From Progne subis subis (Eukaryota > Chordata > Aves > Passeriformes > Hirundinidae): a stretch of 64,000 nt of DNA. Position 1 is the stretch's first letter, and each line of letters opens with the position of its first letter. The notes under the pieces were generated by a model. The model saw nothing but the letters and a program-made list of their open reading frames with translations, was not told the origin of the DNA and made no database searches. A program made the position numbers and the translations under genes. The stretch covers positions 1,116,001-1,180,000 of the forward strand of contig JAKJHU010000057.1 in assembly GCA_022316685.1 (NCBI GenBank). The letters run 5' to 3'. Shown one piece after another: positions 60,701-64,000 of this stretch.

Positions 60701-63075
60701 AGGAATTTGTCCAGTTGCCGTCTCCTGTCCTGCAGCATCTCAAGGAGATTGTCAATCTTCAAGCAGCTGCTGTGGGCTCCTTGAATCAGCTCCGGATTTG
60801 CATTTGGCCCCTCACATTTGAATTCTTCTATGAACTGAGTTAGGTCCTGGCTTTTGTTTAAAAGAGCAAGTGACTTCTCCAAAAGTTCTGTAAGAACAGA
60901 TTTCATCAGGAAAAAGCCCAGAGTGTTTTGTGATTCTAGTACCATACTCAAATACTACCCAAGTATATTTCAAACTATTTGCAAACATGAGCACAATGTA
61001 TTTTCATGCATTACAAGAACATGAATGCTTACTTTAGGATATATATATATACACACACACACTAAGATATTTCAACTTGGACAGCTCTTATGTGCACCTA
61101 CAAAGGTGTATAGACAAATACACACACACACACATATATAATGGTGTACTGAGAGACATCAAAGCAAAACCCAGAAGTGTAAATTTTTTCTTAAAACTGA
61201 GTTCTTCTTGGTAGTTTCCCAACCCATGTGTAAGCTAAAGTGGAATTTTCTACCCTTTCACTAGTGATACAAGCTACGTTTATGTCTTTACAACCCTCAC
61301 AGACACTGGGGAAAAAAAAAAATATTCTCATGCCTGGGGGCTGTTATTTATAAGTCAGGGTTATCAGGAATTCTTACCTTCTTTCTATAGTCTTTACCTA
61401 GACAAATTCAGGGTTAAAATTCAGTGGACTACTCCACCTTAATGACCTATTAGTAACATGTCTGTATTTGTTCCAACTCCTTAAAGTCGTATACTTCAAA
61501 ATCTCCTGAGTATACAATGATCAATATTTTTAAATCTTTCAAATGAAAAGAGAATTTTTTTAGGCACAGAATGAGTGGCAGGGTAGACATGAAGAAAAGT
61601 GTAAAGAAAGGAATATTTGCCAGGAGCTTCCAATGAAACAAGAAGCAACCCTCCTGAAACTTTGATCTTCCCAGCTGAATACTCATACTGGTAATTCAAG
61701 GCAAAGCACAGAAAACACTTAGTGAAGCAGCAGGGTGGGAGGCCTCTACTTCTTCAGCCACCAAGGGCTAACAAGAGAGATTAGTTTCCATGAGCTTACT
61801 GCAACAAGCCTATTTTACTTCCTGCCTTCCAGAAAAGTGGTATTAATCAGAAATGTTTAATTGCAGTCCATCCGAAATTGAACACATATAGAAATGGGTA
61901 AAAAATATATTTCATAAGTATTCACCTTTTTTATTCTATTTTGAAGTGCATTTGTGTCAATTTTTTTTTTTTTTTTTAATGAATTCCAGAGTGATAAGCA
62001 TTTGTGATAAATTACTTAGCACATACTGGTAGAGTCATTACTTGTTGTATTTTCAGCCACATTTCTTTGGAGCAGGTAGATAGCATCCTTCTTGCAGAAA
62101 ACACTGTTTTTTATCAAATAGCTCAATATCAGCTTTCAAAATTTTATGTGGTTAAGGTAGAATAAGAAGTCAATAAATTGCAGCCACTTTCCTCCATCTG
62201 AGGGAAGGCTTATTGCCATCAAAGCAGTCTTTCTCTGCTCAAATAATTTCATCTGGTCCTTACAGTTACAGACCATCTTTTCAGCAGTAAATTGCTGCCA
62301 GATACTTCAAGTTTAAATTGGTATGCAGTGAGCAATTTTCTCCCACGAAGATCAATTTGGAAGACCCAAAATCCATATTAGAGTTACCGAAATTTGATTC
62401 TCTATTCAGCCTCCCAGGAAGAATACCTGGTGTTCAAGGTAGCTAAAAATATTTTAGCTAATGCTCCACTAGTACATAATAAAGTATAATTGATATCCTG
62501 CCAAGTATTAGTAATCATATAGCAAAATTTGATTAAAATTAAAAAGATGGAGTCTTAAGACTTATAAAAAACCACAGAACCATATGGAATTGCAAAGGTG
62601 TCTGAAGTAGCCACACAATGAGATTAGCTCCAGAATTTTTTTTCTCTTTTTGATTTGAATGTGCCACAATATGGTAGAAGGTGCTTCACATGGAAGCTTG
62701 AACAAAAAAAAAGAGTTCACGTGAAAGAAATTTTATGGGTAAAGGTATGTGCAGGAAAGTTGTTGAAGGGGAGATGCAAGGGCTAGCTTGAAACCAGGAG
62801 TTTCACATCTTTCAGCAAGTCTGCTAAAATCCCTCTCATCATTATATTTTTCCAAATAGAATATTTGTGCATATTTTTTTTTAAATATGCGCAGAAAGAA
62901 TAAAACGACTCCCTCAAGAAGTCAGTGCACAACCACATGCTATCAGGAGTGAAATACTGTTTGTACCTTTTGTATGATGCTCTTGTTGCAGAAGAAGTTC
63001 TTTCAAAGAGTCAATATTTTCAAACTCTTTAGTATTTTTCAGGAAATCTTCAACTTGGTCAATTTTAACAGCAAA
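21448..63075 (-). CDS. CCDC141: Coiled-coil domain-containing protein 141 (overview; 23 exons, 5' end outside window)
   Basis: Twenty-three exons join with consistent phases into 1441 codons plus stop, after removing one extra base near 24153-24156. The product is CCDC141/CAMDI, reported in mammals to bind DISC1 and myosin II and to act at the centrosome in neuronal migration. The locus beside TTN is also associated with heart rate. Domain order in the window: spectrin-like helical bundles over about 1000 residues, a Ser/acidic linker of about 350 residues, one titin-like Ig domain, and a hydrophobic C-terminal helix. The first exons (roughly 140 residues, by family memory) lie beyond 64000. 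Confidence 0.95.
21457..21510 (-). other. CCDC141: Predicted C-terminal transmembrane segment of CCDC141
   Basis: Eighteen residues rich in I, L, V, M, Y and W, flanked by R-I-D before and T-K-stop after. Length, hydrophobicity and position next to the stop fit a tail anchor. Membrane insertion is an inference. Confidence 0.6.
21713..23579 (-). other. CCDC141: CCDC141 intron within the Ig domain
   Basis: 1.9 kb with donor ATG|GTGGGT. AT-rich, no other feature seen. Confidence 0.9.
23580..24473 (-). CDS. CCDC141: CCDC141 large exon: acidic Ser-rich linker and first half of Ig domain (frameshifted)
   Basis: The acceptor TTTCCTCTCCTAG is strong and entry is phase 0 (F-E-E-R-N). The first 106 codons hold an acidic motif, [17 protein letters not shown]. 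The rest holds a helical stretch ([12 protein letters not shown]) and the Ig start [12 protein letters not shown]. The two parts are in different frames. The switch must lie between 24157 and about 24133, and one surplus A in the sense A4 run at 24156-24153 explains it. Removing one base also gives exit phase 2, as the next exon requires. Both halves are family-like. Confidence 0.9.
24474..24735 (-). other. CCDC141: CCDC141 short intron
   Basis: 262 bp, GT-AG, with a pure pyrimidine tract in the sense strand before the acceptor. Confidence 0.85.
24736..24777 (-). CDS. CCDC141: CCDC141 42-nt microexon
   Basis: Fourteen codons, phase 0 to 0: [14 protein letters not shown]. The donor is AAAG|GTACTT. 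The acceptor CATAAACAG is preceded by a CCTCCTCC-type pyrimidine tract that reads as poly-proline if translated. Only this acceptor keeps phase with both neighbours. Upstream AGs (at 24827 and 24837) give stops or the wrong phase. Confidence 0.75.
24778..27250 (-). other. CCDC141: CCDC141 intron
   Basis: 2.5 kb, no coding or repeat feature recognised apart from the pyrimidine (CCT) tract beside the acceptor. Confidence 0.85.
27251..27325 (-). CDS. CCDC141: CCDC141 75-nt linker exon
   Basis: Twenty-five codons, phase 0 to 0, beginning V-N-C-L-L-N-S and ending S-P-T-G-T-K-Q. The donor is CAG|GTATGTG. Two AGs lie 10 bases apart at the acceptor (TTTCAG, then ACCAG). Only the second keeps phase with the upstream exon, because entry at the first from that phase-0 exon meets an early TGA. 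Confidence 0.75.
27326..27967 (-). other. CCDC141: CCDC141 intron
   Basis: 642 bp with donor CAG|GTTAAT. No feature seen. Confidence 0.85.
27968..28066 (-). CDS. CCDC141: CCDC141 99-nt charged exon
   Basis: Thirty-three codons, phase 0 to 0, from K-V-D-F-S-E-E-L to V-E-Q-K-Q-Q. Lys/Glu-rich and probably helical, at the end of the coiled-coil region. The acceptor is TTCACATGGCAG. The other two frames contain early stops. Confidence 0.85.
28067..30321 (-). other. CCDC141: CCDC141 intron
   Basis: 2.3 kb, AT-rich. It contains an interrupted A-run at about 30017-30034. No gene seen. Confidence 0.85.
30322..30431 (-). CDS. CCDC141: CCDC141 helical exon
   Basis: 110 nt, entry completes Gly (G|GT), exit phase 0 at AAAG|GTATAT. 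It encodes [12 protein letters not shown] and [12 protein letters not shown], the closing helix of the last spectrin-like bundle. Confidence 0.93.
30432..31640 (-). other. CCDC141: CCDC141 intron
   Basis: 1.2 kb. It contains a hairpin-forming inverted repeat (9-bp arms, 4-nt loop) at 30577-30598. Confidence 0.9.
30577..30598. repeat. Inverted repeat, 9-bp arms, 4-bp loop
   Basis: TTTCCCAGC and GCTGGGAAA flank TTGT. It is GC-richer than its surroundings and intronic. Confidence 0.8.
31641..31839 (-). CDS. CCDC141: CCDC141 spectrin-like exon
   Basis: 199 nt, phase 0 in and phase 1 out (TCTG|GTAATG). The acceptor TTTTTTTGTCCCCCAG is strong. It encodes [12 protein letters not shown], with an aromatic core typical of spectrin-like helix A, then E-C-K-T-R-E-A-I and [11 protein letters not shown]. 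Confidence 0.95.
31840..33554 (-). other. CCDC141: CCDC141 intron with tandem duplication
   Basis: 1.7 kb. It contains two adjacent 166-bp copies at 32857-33022 and 33023-33188. No coding signal. Confidence 0.9.
32857..33188. repeat. Tandem duplication, 2 x 166 bp
   Basis: Copies start CATGAGACAGTCCTCAGACA and lie head to tail with no spacer. I count only a few substitutions between them, so the duplication is recent or recently homogenised. It is wholly intronic. Confidence 0.95.
33555..33749 (-). CDS. CCDC141: CCDC141 coiled-coil exon
   Basis: 65 codons, phase 0 to 0. The acceptor is TTTTAAACAG and the donor GAG|GTACTA. It begins [12 protein letters not shown] and ends L-Q-Q-M-M-K-E, with heptad-like spacing ([12 protein letters not shown]). 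Confidence 0.95.
33750..34511 (-). other. CCDC141: CCDC141 intron
   Basis: 762 bp, GT-AG. Nothing else seen. Confidence 0.9.
34512..34652 (-). CDS. CCDC141: CCDC141 coiled-coil exon
   Basis: 47 codons, phase 0 to 0. It encodes [19 protein letters not shown], one of the most conserved-looking segments of the family by memory, and ends T-Y-A-E-K-L-Q|GTAATAG. The acceptor is ATATGTTGCAG. Confidence 0.96.
34653..40786 (-). other. CCDC141: CCDC141 intron, 6.1 kb
   Basis: The largest intron in the window. It has an A24 run at 34905-34928 and a T-rich run near 35511-35534. AT-rich elsewhere, and no coding exon or recognisable element seen on either strand. Confidence 0.85.
34905..34928 (+). repeat. 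Poly-A run, 24 bases
   Basis: Uninterrupted A on the plus strand, followed by GAGAGAAAG. No retroposon body was recognised upstream. Confidence 0.9.
40787..40936 (-). CDS. CCDC141: CCDC141 coiled-coil exon
   Basis: 50 codons, phase 0 to 0. The acceptor is TTTCCTCATTAG and the donor GAG|GTAAAT. It encodes [14 protein letters not shown] and [10 protein letters not shown], a helical segment, ending T-Q-E-D-I-N-E. Confidence 0.95.
40937..41728 (-). other. CCDC141: CCDC141 intron
   Basis: About 0.8 kb. A 109-codon minus-strand frame at 41373-41044 has no splice sites and is not in phase with either neighbour, so it is judged random. Confidence 0.9.
41735..41914 (-). CDS. CCDC141: CCDC141 coiled-coil exon with tandem donors
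   Basis: 60 codons, phase 0 to 0, from [10 protein letters not shown] to L-S-A-V-Q-Q-S. The donor TCT|GTGAGT at 41735 gives the length I recall for the family. A second donor, AGT|GTAAGT, six bases further (41729) would add Val-Ser in frame. The acceptor is TTTGTACATTTCAG. Confidence 0.93.
41915..42178 (-). other. CCDC141: CCDC141 short intron
   Basis: 264 bp, donor GAA|GTGAGT. Nothing else seen. Confidence 0.9.
42179..42367 (-). CDS. CCDC141: CCDC141 spectrin-like exon
   Basis: 63 codons, phase 0 to 0. It encodes [13 protein letters not shown] and [12 protein letters not shown], ending F-H-H-I-K-K-E. The acceptor is TGATTTTTATTAG. Amphipathic helices are evident. Confidence 0.95.
42368..42952 (-). 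other. CCDC141: CCDC141 intron
   Basis: 585 bp, slightly GC-richer than its neighbours. No feature recognised. Confidence 0.9.
42953..43078 (-). CDS. CCDC141: CCDC141 helical exon
   Basis: 42 codons, phase 0 to 0. The acceptor TTCTCTTTTAG and donor GAG|GTGAGG are strong. It encodes [14 protein letters not shown], then [15 protein letters not shown]. Confidence 0.95.
43079..43868 (-). other. CCDC141: CCDC141 intron
   Basis: 790 bp. Near 43330-43430 there are several CTAGCTAGT-like and GCTAG repeats of unclear origin. No coding signal. Confidence 0.85.
43869..44048 (-). CDS. CCDC141: CCDC141 spectrin-like exon
   Basis: 60 codons, phase 0 to 0. The donor ATC|GTAAGTAA and acceptor TTTGCCAG are good. 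It encodes [12 protein letters not shown] and [13 protein letters not shown], with the two tryptophans of a spectrin-like core. Confidence 0.95.
44049..45359 (-). other. CCDC141: CCDC141 intron
   Basis: 1.3 kb. It contains a CCACCACCACC-type pyrimidine stretch near 44731-44757. Nothing else seen. Confidence 0.9.
45360..45536 (-). CDS. CCDC141: CCDC141 coiled-coil exon
   Basis: 59 codons, phase 0 to 0. The acceptor is TTTTCCTGTAG and the donor GTG|GTGAGT. It begins [12 protein letters not shown], has an [10 protein letters not shown] helix and ends F-L-N-L-V-N-V. Confidence 0.95.
45537..46416 (-). other. CCDC141: CCDC141 intron
   Basis: 880 bp, AT-rich. No feature recognised. Confidence 0.9.
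46417..46608 (-). CDS. CCDC141: CCDC141 coiled-coil exon
   Basis: 64 codons, phase 0 to 0. The acceptor is CTTCAAAG and the donor GAG|GTATGT. It starts [13 protein letters not shown], runs through [12 protein letters not shown] and ends F-L-Q-S-A-V-E. It joins directly in phase to exon 47822-47941. Confidence 0.95.
46609..47821 (-). other. CCDC141: CCDC141 intron containing an unconfirmed exon
   Basis: 1.2 kb between two firm exons that already fit each other. An exon-like frame without a donor lies at 46996-47109. Confidence 0.85.
46996..47109 (-). pseudogene. Exon-like frame lacking a splice donor (possible decayed cassette or alternative last exon)
   Basis: After a good acceptor (TTTTTTATTTCAG) a phase-0 frame of 37 codons reads [15 protein letters not shown] and [12 protein letters not shown], then TAA. 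The sequence after the last codon is AGA-TAAGC. A donor AGA|GTAAGC with its first G missing would give exactly this and keep phase 0. The flanking exons splice in frame without it. It could be a relic, an alternative 3' end, or chance. Confidence 0.3.
47822..47941 (-). CDS. CCDC141: CCDC141 helical exon
   Basis: 40 codons, phase 0 to 0, from [12 protein letters not shown] to [12 protein letters not shown]. The donor AAG|GTAAGA is good. The acceptor CTTTCAAATGAAG is weak. Confidence 0.93.
48128..48153 (-). repeat. G-rich run in the sense strand (possible G-quadruplex)
   Basis: On the plus strand C7, C9 and C4 runs are separated by TG and TCAA. In the CCDC141 transcript these are G runs long enough to supply four G-tracts. 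Confidence 0.7.
49789..50205 (+). mobile_element. CR1 LINE, 3' end fragment
   Basis: About 415 bp matching the 3' part of avian CR1: AAGATGATCAGAATGCTGGA, GTTGTTCAGCCTGGAGAGCA, CACTGGCACAGGTTGGCCAG, then CCAACC-like sequence and the octamer-type tail (CCTATGAATCTATGA). It is 5'-truncated and mutated, with no intact reading frame. It is antisense to CCDC141. CR1 is the dominant LINE of birds and reptiles and is the main evidence for the host group. Confidence 0.93.
50211..50352 (-). CDS. CCDC141: CCDC141 coiled-coil exon beside a CR1 element
   Basis: 142 nt. Entry completes Ser (AG|C), exit is phase 0. The acceptor is CCCATTTTAG and the donor AAG|GTACAT. It encodes [17 protein letters not shown], then [12 protein letters not shown] and N-K. 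The donor is weak at +4 and +5, and the CR1 tail begins at about +6. Confidence 0.94.
50353..51167 (-). other. CCDC141: CCDC141 intron
   Basis: 815 bp, donor CAG|GTATTA. It contains A/C-rich patches near 50425-50445 and 50500-50522. Nothing else seen. Confidence 0.9.
51168..51340 (-). CDS. CCDC141: CCDC141 coiled-coil exon
   Basis: 173 nt, phase 0 in and phase 2 out. The acceptor CTTTTTTCTTCAG is strong. It encodes [22 protein letters not shown] and T-L-V-D-K-A-D-S-H. The split Ser codon (AG|C) matches the next exon. Confidence 0.95.
51341..52057 (-). other. CCDC141: CCDC141 intron with long G run
   Basis: 717 bp. It contains an A/C low-complexity block (51719-51866) with a run of 22 C at 51832-51853, which is G22 in the transcript. 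Confidence 0.9.
51719..51866 (+). repeat. A/C low-complexity block with C22 run
   Basis: CAAA-like units, then poly-A with C, then 22 consecutive C at 51832-51853. Only a few G or T interrupt it. Reading frames crossing it on both strands are compositional. Confidence 0.9.
52058..52252 (-). CDS. CCDC141: CCDC141 spectrin-like exon
   Basis: 65 codons, phase 0 to 0. The acceptor is TTTTCCCACTAG. It begins [12 protein letters not shown], includes [12 protein letters not shown] and ends F-F-H-A-A-G-K. The donor AAG|GTTGGT is weak. A stronger-looking GTAACA lies four bases further but would shift the frame. Confidence 0.94.
52253..58332 (-). other. CCDC141: CCDC141 intron, 6.1 kb
   Basis: It contains a plus-strand G-quadruplex motif (55277-55302) and a 125-codon minus-strand frame (52983-52606) that I could not link to splice sites. 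No other feature seen. Confidence 0.85.
55277..55302 (+). repeat. G-quadruplex motif on the plus strand
   Basis: Tracts of G4, G8, G7 and G3 are separated by TA, T and T. This fits the classical four-tract quadruplex pattern. It is on the strand opposite to the gene sense. Confidence 0.8.
58333..58452 (-). CDS. CCDC141: CCDC141 helical exon
   Basis: 40 codons, phase 0 to 0. The acceptor is TTATTTAATCAG and the donor AAA|GTAAGA. It encodes [13 protein letters not shown] and [13 protein letters not shown]. Confidence 0.94.
58453..60633 (-). other. CCDC141: CCDC141 intron
   Basis: 2.2 kb. It contains an inverted repeat with 11-bp arms at 58928-58951. No coding signal. Confidence 0.9.
58928..58951. 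repeat. Inverted repeat, 11-bp arms, 2-bp spacer
   Basis: GTGTGGAATAA and TTATTCCACAC flank TC. Nearly palindromic, intronic. Confidence 0.85.
60634..60887 (-). CDS. CCDC141: CCDC141 spectrin-like exon
   Basis: 254 nt. Entry completes Glu (G|AA), exit is phase 0 at CAG|GTAAGAC. The acceptor is CTGTTCTTACAG. It encodes [25 protein letters not shown] and [12 protein letters not shown]. This is one of the clearest family matches in the window. Confidence 0.97.
61039..61062. repeat. (AT)n(AC)n microsatellite
   Basis: Six AT units followed by six AC units. A related (CA)n(TA)n tract lies at 61120-61140, in opposite order. Confidence 0.9.
61120..61140. repeat. (CA)n(TA)n microsatellite
   Basis: About seven CA units, then TATATA. 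It lies 58 bp from the similar tract at 61039-61062. Confidence 0.85.
62967..63075 (-). CDS. CCDC141: CCDC141 first exon in window
   Basis: 109 nt, phase 0 in and phase 1 out (AAAAG|GTACAA). The acceptor is CCTTAATACAG. It encodes [15 protein letters not shown] and [10 protein letters not shown], the end of the first helical bundle. Upstream exons with the start codon are outside the window. Confidence 0.95.
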
Positions 63076-64000
63076 CTGTATTAAGGAAACAAAGGTTAGG
63101 GAGAAGCACACTATAATTTTGTTTGGCATAACTGCACCATAATCTCGGTGTTATTGGGAAAGTTCATAAGAATTTGTAAATTCTTGGAGAAAGGCATTTT
63201 TAGTGACTGCTAGATACAGATGCTTTGTGGCCTCTATGCACATTCTGAGTTTTTTCTTTGATGTACTGATTGATCGAAGGATTTTAATTGACACAATCTG
63301 TGATTAGTTTGCCACTTTGTGAATCATTTTTCCTGCAAAGCCTTATACCAAATCTAATTTTTTTTTTTTTTATATATAATACACATTATCAGGACACAAT
63401 AATTAGGAGATTGCTGATCCTGGACTTCTTAGGACAGTTAGTAATCCCATGGTTGCTTCGGCAATTTATAGGTGGCACTGGTATACTACAGAAACAAAAT
63501 GATCAGGGAGAATTATTAAACGCTTTGAGTTCCAAGATGTGAGGACAGTTGATTGTGTGACAACACAGACTGGGCACAAACCTGCAGCATAAGGAATCCC
63601 TCTCTTTAGCTCCCTCTGTATATCAGTGAATTAGGATAAGAGAGAAACGGGTAAACAGGAATTACACAGTTGTTCTTTTGTGTCCATCTGTACATCAAGT
63701 CTCAGGTAAAGGACCGTCAAGTTAGACTAATGCTTGCTTTATGTAATTACAATAGCCTTATGGATATTTTGGTGTAAAACCTTCAGTGACCAATCATCAG
63801 TGTGCATTAGTGAAGGCAGCTGAGAACAAGTCCTTTCAATGCCAAATAATTTTAATCATAAGAATGAAAGATGTTCTGCAGAATGTCCATAGCCACTGAA
63901 ATACATTCTTTAGGGTTTGGTCTGATTCCACTTTTCACTGGCAATTTCTGTCAAGTAAAATTTTGGGAGATATTGTGACTAAAATATTTCTTAAAGTCTA
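63076..64000 (-). other. CCDC141: CCDC141 intron (partial)
   Basis: Non-coding to the window edge. It contains a T-run near 63358-63371 followed by TATATATA. No other feature seen. Confidence 0.85.

Larger units (their letters stand above)
60888..62966 (-). other. CCDC141: CCDC141 intron
   Basis: 2.1 kb with dinucleotide repeats at 61039-61062 and 61120-61140 and a T19 run near 61960. No coding signal. Confidence 0.9.

Noticed and set aside
1..64000. CRISPR arrays, operons, tRNA or rRNA genes
   Set aside because: None seen. The spliced gene structure and CR1 element show this is vertebrate nuclear DNA.

Overview
The window is vertebrate, almost certainly avian, nuclear DNA. It is AT-rich and built of small exons with GT-AG introns, and it contains a 3'-truncated CR1 LINE ending in the bird-type octamer tail (about 49789-50205). 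All genes found read on the minus strand. From right to left they are most of CCDC141 (coiled-coil domain containing 141, also called CAMDI), a spacer of about 12 kb, and the 5' end of TTN (titin). The same gene order is known in human.

Right and centre (20.4-64 kb): 23 exons of CCDC141, entering in phase 0 at 63075 and ending at a stop at 21448. Every junction was placed by hand and every phase agrees. The coding sum is 4326 nt once one surplus base in exon 23580-24473 is removed, giving 1441 residues; the N-terminal exons lie beyond 64000. The protein is a series of spectrin-like helical bundles, then an acidic serine-rich linker, one cysteine-free titin-like Ig domain, and a hydrophobic C-terminal segment that looks like a tail anchor.

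Spacer (8.1-20.4 kb): three coherent exons (15656-15014) encode a second, cysteine-containing I-set Ig domain plus an acidic tail, and a fourth 54-nt exon (11532-11479) may continue it. They match the phase of an internal donor in the CCDC141 terminal exon. They could therefore replace the membrane tail by an Ig extension. By phase they could also join TTN exon 2. This is the most novel-looking element of the window.

Left (0.5-8.1 kb): TTN exons 2-4, encoding the N-terminal Z-disc Ig domains Z1 and Z2 (the telethonin-binding pair), and a predicted non-coding exon 1 behind a TATA, CCAAT and E-box promoter. The leader contains a 16-bp perfect hairpin directly followed by a 44-codon uORF that stops two nucleotides before the titin start codon.

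Other notable items are a one-base frameshift in a CCDC141 exon, a CR1 insertion ending five bases from a CCDC141 splice donor, a 166-bp tandem duplication, G-quadruplex-like runs, and several near-perfect inverted repeats. Splice sites and family assignments come from reading the sequence and from memory of the families; no database search was made.
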